NCBI RefSeq assembly: GCF_000213175.1
Contig: NW_009799179.1
Location: 3,442,723 to 3,506,722 of the forward strand
DNA length: 64,000 bases
Source of the DNA: Neurospora tetrasperma FGSC 2508
Taxonomy: Eukaryota > Ascomycota > Sordariomycetes > Sordariales > Sordariaceae
Direction: 5' to 3'
Made by a program: the position numbers and the translations under genes. This document shows, piece after piece, positions 46,993 to 59,356 of the stretch (positions are counted from its first letter, which is position 1; every line of letters starts with the position of its first letter). The notes below the pieces were generated by a model. The model was not told where the DNA came from. It was given only the letters and a program-made list of their open reading frames with translations, and ran no database searches.

Positions 46993-49368
46993 GGAGGGTA
47001 GGCAAGGACAATGATGGGGCCATCTTGGTTCCTTTATTGGCTATGAGGGTATACATGGATCATTTTCTAGATAGCCTTGAAGGAGAAAGATAAACTAATT
47101 AGTTTTCCTTCCCAAACACATTCCCACTGATCATGATGTTCACCACAAAGTGTGCTGAACAACAACGTAGCCATGCACTTTCCAATGTCCTTTCCTAATT
47201 CCTTCACGCTCAAACCAACTCACCGAGCTACCCCCCATCACTGTTTCCATCCAAGATCACAGATCAGCGGGGGAGAAAAAAAAGCGGCAGATCAACACTC
47301 TTCAACGACACCTGCCAGCATCTAAGTCTCCGTAGTGTACAACAACACCATCTTCACTAAATGCAATCGACCTCCCTTCGATAGACAACTAATTTTCAAT
47401 GCCTGGCCACGTGTCCCGAACCACACAGAGACCACTGCTCAGTGATATTCAAGGTCCCGCCGCCACTTTTTTCTTCATCGTCATACTGCGTGCGGATTTG
47501 AGAGTCGTAGTAGGTAGTGTAGTACGTTACGCACATCTGCGGAGAGGCGGAGTAGTCTAGAGCATGTGGGAATGTCTCACTTTTTTGGTTTTCTGGGGAA
47601 AAGAAGCCAAGGGAGCGCGTGCAGGTTGCCTACCTATGATTTGCCGTATTAAAGCGAGCTGGCCGTGGTAAAGTGAGACATTGGATGTAGTGTATGTACA
47701 TAAGTCCGAAGTGGAATTGTTCGGTTTTTTTTCCATGTGTCCGGACCTTCGCTGTCGGAGTTGTTTCCCGGGGTCTTCAAATTGGGCGTAGAATAGTTGG
47801 TACATACCTAGTAGGTATGTAGAGGTAGTAACGGCCTGCAAAAGTGCCAAGCAAATATTACCTGTAGGTATTTCGCCCATGGTTGTGAAAGAGCATGCAT
47901 GCAGACCTACAGACCTACCTTCCCGCCTGGTTTGATTGCATAAACTTGAAATTTTGGTCACGCATCCACTGGTATGTATCTTGGTAGAGCAGTGATTCAA
48001 TCTCCCTGGGACACAAAGAAAAGGGTAGGTGAACTCAAAGGCAAAAAAATAAGTTAGTGTCACCCTCCCCCAAATATCCAATGGGGTAAGGGGTGACGTT
48101 TTTTTTTTACCATTACACTACCTATAGTCTACCTAGGTATGTATGTATGACTGAACGTGGAAAAGGGTTGCGTGTAAGCATGGACTGTAACTTCAACTTA
48201 GGTTGTTTACCGTTCAGCAAGGTGAACAAACTTCTATTGTTTTATTCTTGCCCAATGTCTAAACTGAAGGGCTGTTCAACGTAACGGCATTGCATCATAA
48301 AAAGCGGCGACTTCATGAATACAGGGTATCTCCCTCTTCTACTTATTTCTCAGTGGCAGTTTTTGGTGAAAAAGGAGCATATGCACGGCAGGATTAGCTG
48401 CATAAGAGGAACCAATCCAATGGAATTCTCTCCTCATTTTCCTAGCTAGCGCCTTTGATGAATGTCTTACGAGTAGAGGAGAAGTGGTAACATGCGTACA
48501 TATACCTCTTGGCGAAAATATCTTGTGTGTGTCTCGTGACGCTGCTAAGAAGAGTGGTTGAGCGAAGAGACTGCCGTTATATCCTGCAACGCAACCACAA
48601 CACAACACCACAGCATCACCGTCGAAGCACAACATGAACTGGGTATCACCGTTGAACAACAACGTAGGATTTTTTTTTCGGGTAGTCCAGTCGCTCGCTT
48701 TATGTTGCTTTTCTTTGTCTGGGCAGTGTCATCACATTCTTATACGAGTCTGCGGTTGACCGTTTCTCGGCCGAGCTGCTTTTGACTGACTAATTGACTG
48801 ACTGCCGTGGTCTTGGAAGTTCCAGAACTGACACCCCATGATCCATCATCATTTTGTTGAGATGGAATGTTTGGTTCCATTGTCATGCTTGGCCATGGAG
48901 AAGTCGGTGTTCAGTTACTTTTCCCCACGAAAAGGGAAGACTGCACTTGATCCCGGCAATTGGATAGGGCAAATAAAGATGCAGATCTTTAAGATCACAA
49001 GTCTGGGCTCATCATCCTTCCAATGGTCTGTATGTAGGTAAGCCTTGTCAACGGATCCCCTGACCGACGATCTTGGAAAGAAGTGAAGTTGTGTATCTGA
49101 CCGGCATGAGTCGAGTAACCCGTCGCCCTGCCTGATGCTTCGCCAGTACGCCATGTACCTGGGCGTTGACCAACAATATATGCCATCCCATCTTGTTTCA
49201 AGAGTAGCGGGGCCTATTGCAAACCGATCGATGTAGCTGGAATCAGACATATACTTGACCTCCCGCCGTTTTGGAGATTTAAATCCAAGAGCTTCGTTCT
49301 TCCCGCAGCCTCTCACATTCCCGGCGACCGGCAAAGTTGAAGGGTTAACCGCATGAATACATACCACG
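46993..49368. other. Intergenic, rich in ACCTA/TAGGT motifs
   Basis: No supported gene. The minus-strand frame at 47557-48081 has no domain. Several TACCTA/TAGGTA repeats lie at 47800-47900 and 48120-48150. The region before 49369 is the GH2 promoter. Confidence 0.5.
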
Positions 49369-51583
49369 ATGGCACCCCTCTCCATCCTCTCCCTATCCCT
49401 CTCTCTCCTCACCCTCTTTACTCCCCTCTCCCACGCATCCGCTATCAGTCAAGGCGCAGCGAACCCGCCCAAAATCCCCAGCGGCCCCAACGGAAGCGGA
49501 GAAAGCCAACCACAGCCCTACGTGCCTCAGCCTGCCCTCCTCACCACCGAATGGACGGCCTCCGTGGGCGCCGACCCGTCCAACCACTGGCCGCAGCACC
49601 CACGCCCGCAGCTGAAGCGAGACGACAAGTGGTGGCAGAGCCTGAACGGAATTTGGCGTTACCAGAACCTTCACTTTGCGTCATCGGCGCGGATGAATGT
49701 GGATATCAGCACTCTTACCCCTGATGTGGAAGTAGAAGGAGGTTACGACGGAGGAGGAGGAGAGGGAGGGATGCCGACAGAAGAGAAAGAGACGCTGATC
49801 CCCTCGTGCATCGAGAGCGGATTCAGTGGGATCCAAGAGATGAACGTGACCGGCATGGTGTTCAAGCGGACGCTAGAGTTCCCAGATAATTGGATGAACG
49901 AAACGGGGAGAAGGGTGTTGATACACTTTGAAGCAGTCGATTACGAGGCGGTGGTTTACGTGAACGACAAAAAGCTGGGGCATAATGTGGGCGGGTATTT
50001 CCGGTTTACGGTTGATGCGACGAATGCGTTGAAGAATGACGGAGAGAAGAACGAGTTGCAGGTTGTTGTTCGGGACCCGACTGATGAGCCGGGCTTCTAC
50101 ACGCCGCATGGGAAGCAGACGAGGACGCCGTCGCATATCTTTTATACCCCGTGCACAGGGATTTGGCAGTCTGTTTGGATGGAGAGTGTCCCAGGGGATA
50201 ACTATATTGGGGATCTGGATGTATCGGCAGATATGGAAGGGAATGGTGAGGTAACTGACCTGGGATCTGTTAGATGGTTATACTGACGGTGGTTCTAGTG
50301 GCCATGACGGTGTATCCAGCAGCAAGACCACGACTCCGGTGAAGGTTTCGATCCTTGAAAACGGTATCGAAGTTGCAACCCACGATGCCTCATCAGACCA
50401 AGAGTTCTCATTCCAGGTCCCGGATCCCAAACTTTGGTCGCCCGACTCCCCAACGCTATACAACATCAGCGTGACAATGGGCGACGACCAAATCACAAGT
50501 TACACCGGTTTCAGGACGATCTCAAAGGGAGTGGTGAACGGGATCCAGCGCCCGCTCCTGAACGGCAAGTTCGTCTTTCAGTTCGGGCCCCTGGACCAAG
50601 GATACTGGCCAGATGGAATCTACTTGCCTCCGACCGAGGAGGCCATGCTATACGATCTTGATCTGATCAAAAGCCTGGGGATGAATATGGTTCGGAAACA
50701 TGTGAGTTGCGGTTGACCATGACAAAGACTGGAGAGGCGAGTACTCACATGTTTGACCAGATCAAAGTTGAGCCCCAGCTCTACTACTACGCCTGCGACA
50801 AGCTTGGCCTCCTTGTTATCCAAGACATGCCCTCCATGCGCCCAGCGGCTAGTCTGGCAACTGACTTTCCCACTCCCGCCCAACAAGCCGAGTTTGAGCG
50901 TCAGCTTAGCGTTATGGTGAACCAGTTCAAGCACCACCCCAGTATCATAACTTGGGTAATCTACAACGAGGGCTGGGGTCAAATCCGCGATAACGGCAAC
51001 TACCCAGAATTTCATATCACTGATGCCATCCGCGCGCTTGACCCGACAAGACTGATCGATTCGGTAACTGGCTGGTTCGACCATGGAGCTGGGGATTTCC
51101 ACGACAACCACCATTATGCCAGCCCTGAGTGCGGTACACCCTTCTATAGTAGTCCTAATACGCCTTATGACCCCAACAGAATCGGCTTCCAAGGTGAATT
51201 CGGAGGAGTTGGACACGTTCCGGATTTCAAAAAGTAAGACGCCTTTCTTTTTCTCCCCTTGGGATGATTTCATCACTAACAGACTTGCCCCCGAACCCAG
51301 CCTCTGGCCCGACCCCAAAGCAATAGCCACAATTCCAGAGACATATGAGATCAGTCCCGACCTAGATTCGTACAACTATCGCACCCACGAATTGCTTGGC
51401 GAGTTGCGCGCCCAGGTGGAACGATATGCGTGTAGCGGCGCTGTGTATACACAGACGACGGATGTGGAAGGCGAGGTAAACGGCTTGGTAACGTATGACC
51501 GTCGCGTGGTGAGGGTTAATGTTACGCAGTGGCAGAGTGATATACAAGCTTTGTACGACGCTGCCGAAAGAAGGGCATCATGA
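49369..51583 (+). CDS. Secreted GH2 glycoside hydrolase (one splice unresolved)
   Basis: A signal peptide (LSILSLSLSLLTLFTPLSHA) is followed by the three GH2 domains: jelly-roll (WWQSLNGIWRYQN, VLIHFEAVDYEAVVYVNDKK), immunoglobulin-like sandwich (PVKVSILENG, FQVPDPKLWSPDSPTLYNIS) and TIM barrel (LIKSLGMNMVRKH). The acid/base is Glu in WVIYNEGWGQ and the nucleophile is Glu in FQGEFGGVGH. Secure exons are 49369 to ~50245, ~50274-50701, 50761-51233 and 51301-51583. Introns 2 and 3 have GTGAGT/CCAG and GTAAGA/CCAG. Between 50246 and 50300 the frame shifts. The only in-frame GT-AG solution nearby is a 28-nt intron 50246-50273, which is below the usual size. If it is used, the protein has 686 aa (Glu505, Glu581). 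Beta-galactosidase, glucuronidase or mannosidase activity cannot be told apart by sequence alone. Confidence 0.85.
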
Positions 51584-52092
51584 AGTCAGCTCAAGCCTTT
51601 GTTTTCTTCACAGTTAGCAAGACAGGGTCACAATGCTTACAAATTAAAGATTTACATACGAACCGGATGCATTTGACAGTTGATACCTAGTCTCCGAGGA
51701 GATTGCGTAAAGTCAGATGATGATCAGCAAGGACTAGTAACGATCAAGAACAATCACTGACCTCAGAAGTTGAGAAGAAAAACTGTCTGGCGAACAATGC
51801 CGTGTATAGTGGTACACTATGTGCCCGTGTTAGTGGCCGCATCCACCTGTGAAAACATAGTTTCAAAACCTGAGAAAGTGCTCAATGCACTCCAAAACAA
51901 GCTAATCATGTAGAAATGCTGTCGGCACAGTCTCGAAACGGAACCTCTATCTGAACATGCTAAAGCTGTCAAATAATGGCAAATGTGTAGTCGCAGTCTA
52001 CCAGGCTGCGGACAAGAAGCCTCAGTACCAAATTTTGTGTAGGTGCCGTTGTTTGTTGTTGCTCAGGTTCCCTCCAAGTTGCCTTAAGCAGA
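51584..52092. other. Intergenic, convergent 3' ends
   Basis: 3' flanks of the GH2 gene (+) and the NTF2-like gene (-). No gene is supported. Confidence 0.6.
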
Positions 52093-53156
52093 CTATAGAA
52101 TCGTTATTTCCTTCTTGTCTTGGAACCCTTCCAATATGGCCCTCATCTGAATGTCCTCTTCCTCAGTCCTGGGGACCTTGACAATCACGGGTATGGTTAT
52201 TGCGAATGCCTTTCGGAAAGCCTAGAATGGAGATCACGTTAGAAAACTCTGAGTGGCTTGTGGATCATAACCAATGTATCGAAGCATACCACGATAGGAA
52301 GTAGCCACCAAGCTGCACTGCAATATACCCGGAATGCAGCATCCAGCAGTCTCTTCATCATTCGCATCACGGCCTTGGCGAACCAAAACACTGTCTGTTC
52401 GTCAAAAAACATCCGTGTGTTAGTCAAGTGTATTTGGGGTTGTCTTTGCCAGATACACCTGGGCATACCTCGTTGAGCGCTCCATCAGGCAACTCCCCAT
52501 CCCACCTATCCTCCACTCTAGCAATCTTGCCATTGCCATCCACCCAAATCTTGACCAAGCTGTGAATATCCTGTGTTTTGTTGATCGGCGGCAATGTGTA
52601 TCTGTTGTGGAGCTTGATCTCGATTGGATTCCCGGATGAGATGACCTCGTGGGATTGGATTTTAACGGGACTGAGCACTTGCGCAAGAGCATACCACTGT
52701 GCGGCATATCGATTGTACCCCTGTGCCGTGGTTATGGGGTCGACGAAAGTGGCGTCAGGATTCCAGAGGGATAGGTGTTTAAGGGTAGACTTTCCTTCGA
52801 AGAGCTGGTGCGAAGATGCGGCAGTTAGCACCGAGGAAGTGGGCTTGGGATTAGCTGTTTGGTTGGGGAGGCAGTCTTACATCTAGCACAGCGCCGACAA
52901 GAATCTTGTTGTACGGGTTCAAGTCGACACCGGGGGCCTCGAGAATCAAGGTGTTGGAAACCGCTAGTTGCTGCATACTGGTCGGGACAGCTCCGATCTC
53001 GTTGCGGACTGTGGAAGCAGGTTTGTCCACCACCTTCACCAAATGTGTCTTTATACTGAGTGGTGGTAATCTTGGCTTCGTAATCGGGATACTGGTGAGC
53101 CTCGCGGCGCGGAAGATCGGGATCCTCGAGGGAGTGGCTACAAGTGTCGATGTCAT
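52093..53156 (-). CDS. NTF2-like (SnoaL-fold) protein, function unknown
   Basis: Four exons, 52881-53156, 52469-52804, 52329-52394 and 52093-52221, all joined in phase 0, give 268 aa. Donors are GTAAGA, GTATGC and GTATAT; acceptors are CCAG, ACAG and CTAG. After a basic, Pro-rich leader, the middle (LFEGKSTLKHLSLWNPDATF, VDPITTAQGYNRYAAQWYAL, then LVKIWVDGNGKIARVEDRWD) has the alpha+beta pattern of the NTF2/SnoaL fold, with a substrate-pocket D-P pair. The C-terminal third has a Trp/Phe-rich helix (FWFAKAVMRMMKRLL) and ends in a charged tail. Related fungal proteins are uncharacterised. Some SnoaL-fold proteins are cyclases in secondary metabolism, but nothing here proves that. The small third exon (22 codons) is the least certain. 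Confidence 0.75.
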
Positions 53157-53643
53157 GATGGAGGAGAGGTCGAATCGATATCGAATCTAAGTACTATGCA
53201 GGGTGAGCAGCCAAAAGCCCGTCTTCGGAATGATGCTTGCTCTTTGAAAACTGACGCATGACGAGATCGTGAAGGGATATTGGGCAGTACAGTAAAAAAA
53301 AGAGAAAAAACCTTCATGATCAATTTTGCTTTCTCCATCTTCACTCACAAGGAAGGAGAGCACCCCCAGTACATGTTCCCTTTGGCCCGTTCTTGACGTC
53401 AGTTCCAAGCCTTGGAGACGACCGCCTTCTCGATTTAGCACGAGAGACCCGGCCCGCCAGTGTAGGAAGGAGGACCAGGTGGACAACTGAACCGGCAGAT
53501 AGGGAACGTGGTGTGTTTGGGCCTTCTGGAGAAGACATGCTCATTGCTCGATCTCCGCTTGATTAGAAGGCGGTGCCAACTTCTTCATGCTTTCTTTTGA
53601 TACATACTTGCTGTCTTCTCTTCCCTCGTCAACGTACCTCTAC
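53157..53643. other. Short intergenic stretch
   Basis: Upstream region of the NTF2-like gene. A 67-codon minus-strand frame (53341-53544) has no domain and could be leader sequence. Confidence 0.5.
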
Positions 53644-54209
53644 TCATGTCGTGGTCTGTGGAAACCTTGCCCTGTATTCGTCGACAATGCTCTTGACCTC
53701 GTCCATCTCATATTCTCCCGGATAGTCCAATACCGTATCTCCGAATCGGTTCTTGGCTGTCGGGTCAGCGCCATGCGTGACCAGTGTTCTCAAGACCTCA
53801 AGGTAGCCAAAACGCATTGCTGTATGAACCGGCCGGTCGCCCGTAAAGCGATTCGCCATGTTGAAATAAGTGGTCTTGTCCTCTTCTGAAGCGAGCAGGG
53901 CTGCCAATGTCTCGATTGAAGCTGACACGGATAAGCTCCATTAGTCTCTATCGTAACAACAGCAAAAAAGCATGAGGGCGGGAATGTTCAGTTGGCAGTG
54001 GGCGGCTCAAGTGACTTGCATCTTTGTCCCAGCTGAGCTGCAATATGCGCCGCCGTTCTCTGGAAGTCGTCCTTGCACGAGATCAAGACCTCTGCTTCGG
54101 TCACCCTTTCCCGCTGAGCAAGACTTTTGACGATAACGGCAAGTCCAGCAAGATCGCCCTGCCCCGCGCGGACGGAAATCAAGTGGGACTCTTGAGGTGT
54201 AATAAACAT
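53644..54209 (-). CDS. Small ankyrin-repeat protein with a GC-AG intron
   Basis: Exons 54020-54209 and 53644-53921 give 155 aa. The ATG at 54209 starts MFITPQESHLISVRAGQGD. Ankyrin-like repeats are visible: VLISCKDDFQRTAAHIAAQL, then DRPVHTAMRFGYLEVLRTLV and THGADPTAKNRFGDTVLDYP. The protein is little more than two to three repeats and probably binds a partner protein. The frame joins only if the intron uses a GC donor (GCAAGT at 54019) and a GTCAG acceptor ending at 53922 (98 nt). The alternative GT five bases later breaks the frame. GCAAGT is the classical GC-AG consensus, so the model is credible. Confidence 0.75.
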
Positions 54210-55583
54210 TGTGGGCAAGAAAGGACGTCAAATGGGTTGACTGGCAGTTGAGGTGTGACTGTGTTTTTACAAAGAAAAAAAAAGGCAAGAACAAGCGGGA
54301 TAATAACAGTGTCCAAACCTATGTTCAAATCTCCTGCTGTCTTGGCGAGACAAAGCGAAACTGAACAGGAAAGAGCGAGCCTTCCGAAGTATCATTATAA
54401 AAAGCAGTCAGGAACGACGGTAGTCAATCGTCATATTGACACGCCGTACTGGTTGGAGCATACCGGACATCCCCATCAAGTCCGTGGTGGTTTCTGCCGA
54501 TGCAAAGTTCAGCCTATCTCTAGTTAGCAAAACAAAACAACGGATGCCTTTGTCAACAGAGCTTGGGACATGTTTGTAACAAAACTGCGACTGAGTTTAA
54601 CAGTCTTTAATCTTGCGTCTATCGTGCATTGTCCCCTTCATAAAGCGTTCCTGTAAGAACTGTGAAGGCTCTTTGTGTTGTCAAAGTCTTGTATGTATGA
54701 CAAGAAAATGAGTAAGAGCAAGGGCACTCCTGCTGCTGGCGGAGATGTGTCGCACCCGATAGCAGGTGGCAGATCTGACAGTTTGGCTGCGAATAAGCTC
54801 TGCATTAACGCACTGGAGGCGGGGTGGCTCGATTTCCACACGTCACAGTTCCAAATCCCCCCAAAACGATAGCAAACTTCAGATCACCAACTTCACCAAC
54901 CGTGTTACATCATGTCAAGAAGAAGATATCCGCAAAGGACCTCGCATAGCACACGCACCCATACCTACACTGTACTCCCTGCCCTCAACCCCTCTTTTAC
55001 ATGGCAACCACCACTGCCGGCAAAGGCTCAAAGATATCTAGATCCAAAATCGAAAAAGGCTTCAGAACATGTTGATTTCCATATGAAACAGAATACAAGG
55101 TTGGGTCCCCACGACGAGACTCTAGGGTAGCATTCCAGCGGCGCCGCGGAAAATGTTCCAGAGGCCGAGTGGACGGTGAGACCAACCAAGCAGAGAGACT
55201 GAGGTAAGAATTCAAGATTCAGCTATATTATTCTCATGGCCGCCGTGACTATCAGTACCGCATATGATAAGTGGACAAAGCTACGCCATTGTGAATTGCA
55301 TTACTAACTTGCTGATAGAGGCTTCAGATCATGATACTCCCTTTCCAACCAACGGCACGGTAACATCGATGCCACCGTAGGCATGGTGCCGAAGGGCGTG
55401 CGAAAAGGGCTGAGATTCGTAAAGAAACTACCAGTCGACTAAGCGAGAAAAGTTGGATTCGACGTGGTGAAGAAGCACTTCCTATGCTATAACAAAGACA
55501 GTGTTTCTTAGCGGTAGTTCTCAATATCACTACAACTGTTGACCAAGCTTGGCTACTTTCATCGACAGGACTTGTGTCTCACC
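54210..55583. promoter_or_regulatory. Divergent region: ankyrin (-) / P450 (+)
   Basis: About 1.4 kb between the two start codons. No gene is supported. It should contain both promoters; no specific site is assigned. Confidence 0.5.
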
Positions 55584-57319
55584 ATGGGCGCAGCCACTCT
55601 CATCTATGAGGCACGATGGCTCCTCGCTTCGGTTGTGCTCGCGATTTGGGTGGTCCTCAAGATCAAGCAATTTTGCCGGTTGCGCCATTTCAAAGGACCC
55701 TTTGGCACTGGCTGGTTCGAGATTTGGCATGGCCTTGCCTACCTTTCTGGAAATGTACACTTGAAGTTCAAGGAGGCCACGGATAAATACGGTAAGTAGA
55801 CGACGCTTGAGCCCGGTAACTTTTGCATACACCGACTGACTTTCAACAGGACCCATTGCTCGCATCGGACCCAACGAGCTGATGACTACATCTCTCGAGT
55901 TGCTGGCACACATCAATGGGGCGAGAAACAGATACACGCGAACAAGATGGTTCTACATTGCCGCCCGCTTCCAACCGAACGGCGACAACATTTTAAGCGA
56001 GCTCGACGATAACATACACACCAAACGTAGAGCTCAGATGGCTGGCGGAGTGAGAACCCCTTTGCAGGCAAAGAATTCGTGAGCTTGATCGCTAACGCCA
56101 CTTGGTCACGTTACAGTATTCTGGCAAGGAAAACCGTGAGCTCGAGAGTTCGGTAAATATTCATGTTGCAGAACTAGTCCAACTTATTCGGACCAAGTAC
56201 TGCTCGACCGAGATGAAGACAAACCCATTCGATCTCGCACAGAAAGCTCAGTATCTCGCCCTCGATGTCATCAGCCATATTGGATTTGGCGAGCCGTTTG
56301 GGATGCTTCTTTCAGATCAAGATGTGAATGGCTATATCAAGCACGCCGATCAGGGCATGAACGCAATCATGTATCTGTGGGGCCTCGGACTGACAGAGCT
56401 CGTACTTGGTACGCCACTCATGCATCTCTTGGGACCATCGGACAAAGCAAAGACCGGCTTCGGAGCGATGACGGCCAACACTCGCAAAATCATCTCTAAA
56501 CGTCTTGAGGACGACCCCGGCATGACCAAGGGGAGCGACATGCTCGCCTCGTGGTTCCGTCATGGCTTGGACAAAGAGCAGCTCATTACCGAGTCCATTC
56601 TCCAGCTCCTTGCCGGTGCCGAGACCGCTGCCACTTCCATGCGATGCATCATGCTGTACCTCGTTACTAACCCGCGTGTCTATGTCAAACTTCAGGCCGA
56701 GGTGGATGCCGCCGTTAAAGATGGACGAGCGCCGCCGTACCCAAGTGTTGTTTCCAATGCTACGCAAAGGCAACTTCCTTATCTGTGGGCATGTTGCAAG
56801 GAGGGCATGCGGATGCACCCTCCGGTAACCAACTCTTCCCAGAAGAAGGTGCCGCCTGAGGGAGATACCGTGACAGTGGAGGGTCAGACGGTCTATCTTC
56901 CTGGCGGTACCAATATTGGCTACTGTGTCTGGGGGTTGAACAGGGACCAGAAGATTTTTGGAGGGGATGCCGATTGCTACCGGCCTGAGAGGTGGCTGAA
57001 TGAGGACCCCAAGAAGCTGGCTCAGATGAACCTGGTCCACGAGATGCTTTTTAGTTATGGTAAGTACCAGTGCCTCGGAAAGCCAATTGCGCTGATGGAG
57101 ATAGGGAAGGCTATTTTTGAGGTATGTTGAGGTTTCCTACCTTTGGAAACATTCATTCTCAACAATTTGATACGATGCTTGCTAACATCATGACAGTTGA
57201 TGCGAAATTTCGACTGGAGTGTTACCAATACGGCGGAACCCTGGAAGGAGATGAACGCGGGTGCTGTATTCCTGACGCACGACTTCCTTGTAGAGGCAAC
57301 TGAACGGTCGGTGTCTTAA
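55584..57319 (+). CDS. Cytochrome P450 monooxygenase, membrane-anchored
   Basis: Four exons, 55584-55791, 55850-56049, 56117-57121 and 57197-57319, give 511 aa. Donors are GTAAGT, GTGAGA and GTATGT; acceptors are ACAG. The N-terminal helix (WLLASVVLAIWVVLKI) anchors the enzyme in the ER. The I-helix reads LAGAETAATSM, with Glu where Asp is usual. The K-helix ExxR is in CKEGMRMHPP, PERW appears as RPERWLNEDP, and the heme loop is FSYGKYQCLGK with Cys455 as the iron ligand. It has the layout of fungal multifunctional P450s that need a reductase partner. The substrate is unknown. It converges with the MFS transporter gene (261 nt between stops), which hints at joint use but does not prove a cluster. 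Confidence 0.93.
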
Positions 57320-57580
57320 TGGTCTTGAACGTCAACACATGTTGTGAACGTTGACCTCCACAAGTATTAACCGTTAAGTATAAAGCAAGCTCCATGACTA
57401 CTAACATGGTGCCATAATCCTCCGTAAATCGCGAGAAGATATCTTCATTCATTCATCTATCTCATACTAGGAGACGAAGGCGACTGTAACTTCCTTTGTC
57501 TCCCTGAATTGAGAAGTCATCAAAACATCTCTTCTTTTCTTGACCCTTCTCATACTCAAAAACAACCAAAAAACAAGGAC

Positions 57581-59356
57581 TTAAACATAAACCTCCACAT
57601 GCTTCGACTTCTGATCCCCCTTCCCCATCTCCGACCCGATATCATCTCCACCTTGCACCGACGACTTCTCAGCGGCAGGCCCATCAGTAACGCCAAACAG
57701 CTCATCCATGTGCTCAAGCGAGATACCCTTTGTCTCGGGCACGAAGAACCAGACAAAGACAAACATGCTGAGGCAGAAGCTGCCAAAGATGAGGTAGGTG
57801 CCGTAACCGTGGGCGCCGACCGTGACCAGCATAGTAGGCACGGCGCGGGCCACGACGAAATTGAACAGCCACTGCGTCGCGGCGGCGTAGGACACGTTGA
57901 GGGAGCGCAGGCGGGCGGCGGGGATTTCCGAGGCGTAGATCCAGCAGGCAGGGCCCCAGCCAAATTGGAAGAAACTGTTATATGTGGTACAACGTTTAGT
58001 AGGGTACAAATAATGGGAATGGGGGGTGAAAGAAAAAAAAAAAAAAAAAAAAAACTTAACGCAGCAAACAAAAAGATGCACACCAACGCTACATAACCCG
58101 CGGGCGGCACCGGCTGGCCATCAATCGGCGGCGAGATGCGGACATAAAGGCCGATATAAAACATAGCAAGACCCTGCGCAATCGACGTCCACAGCAGCGA
58201 ACGTCTACGACCAAGCGAGTCGGCCAAGAACAGCAAGAAGATGACGCAGCTGACGACCTTGACGATACCATAAATGCCGGTACTGAACAAGCTCGTCGAC
58301 GTGCCGGTGATGCCCAAGTTCTTGAAGATGGTAGGCGCGTACGTGTTGATGGCGTTGGTGCCCGTCATCTGCTGGCAGATCATCAAGAAAATACTAATCA
58401 GGGCACGCTTGCGGTTGCCGGCGACGGTCCACATATCGCGGGTCAAGTCCCAGTAGGTGGCATCGCCCTGGAGACGACGCTCCTGTTCGAGCTGGTCCTG
58501 GATTTCGCGGAACTCGTCGACGATGTACGGATGGTCTGGGGGGAGGTTGCGGATGCGCGCCAGCACAGACTTGCATTCTTCCCATCGGTCGCGGCGGGCC
58601 AGCCAGCGCGGGCTTTCGTGGCAGAGGAGCATGCAGACGCACAAAAGGGCGGCGGGAAGACCTTGGATGGCGAGCGGGAAGATGTACATGGATTTGCCCT
58701 TGAAGTGCAGAGAGACGGAGTAGTTGATCCAGAATGCGATCATGCCGCCGGTGACAATGAAGAGTTGGTAGAGGCCCGTCAACAGACCGCGGATCGAGCG
58801 GGGAGCGTTCTCAGACACAAAGACGGGGTTGATGCAGCTGGCGGCGCCGACGCCCACGCCGGCGACGAAACGGCCTATGTACATGGGTGCGAGGTTGCCT
58901 GAGGCGGCGGCTTGCATGATGATACCGATGATGACGACCAGGGAGACAGCGACGAGACACCACTTGCGGCCGAAGCGATCGGTTATAGGTGAGGCAATCA
59001 GCGCACCGAGGAAGCAGCCGGCTTGGAGGGTAGAGACGATATTGGCGCCCAGGTTGGCCTTGGCTTTATCGTTGCCGATGAAGCCAAAGTCGTGTTTAAA
59101 GGGTTCGAGTTCAATGACGCCGCCGATGACGGAGGAATCCCAGCCAAAAGACATGGCGCCGAAGCAGGCCTGTGATGGAGATGCAAAGGTTAGCAGGAAA
59201 AGATCCTTGGAGTGATACTGTTTAGGCAAAGGAACATGAACTCACAGAGCACGCTAGGAGATAGACACGCCAGCCATAGATCTCTGGGGGATCTTCTGCC
59301 ATAGCCTCATTTTTGACAATTTTTCGGAGGATCCTATTTCCTATCGAAAGACCCAT
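57581..59356 (-). CDS. MFS sugar/quinate-type transporter
   Basis: Three exons, 59246-59356, 58061-59169 and 57581-57974, give 537 aa. Donors are GTGAGT and GTTAAG; acceptors are CACAG and AACAG. The start at 59356 ([18 protein letters not shown]) is preferred; a second in-frame ATG lies at 59302. Twelve hydrophobic helices are expected. Family signatures include [89 protein letters not shown] and [17 protein letters not shown]. These are typical of fungal hexose, pentose or quinate permeases at the plasma membrane. The substrate cannot be set by these motifs. Intron 2 contains an A22/T22 run. Confidence 0.92.
58033..58054 (+). repeat. Homopolymer A22 (T22 in the transcript)
   Basis: An uninterrupted run of 22 A on the + strand, inside intron 2 of the MFS gene and seven bases from its donor. 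Sequencing length errors are possible here but would not affect the coding sequence. Confidence 0.9.

Noticed and set aside
47557-48081. 174-codon minus-strand frame
   Set aside because: Low-complexity composition, no homology recognised, no splice pattern.
53341-53544. Small minus-strand frame before the NTF2-like gene
   Set aside because: No domain, and it ends just upstream of the next gene's leader; support is too weak.
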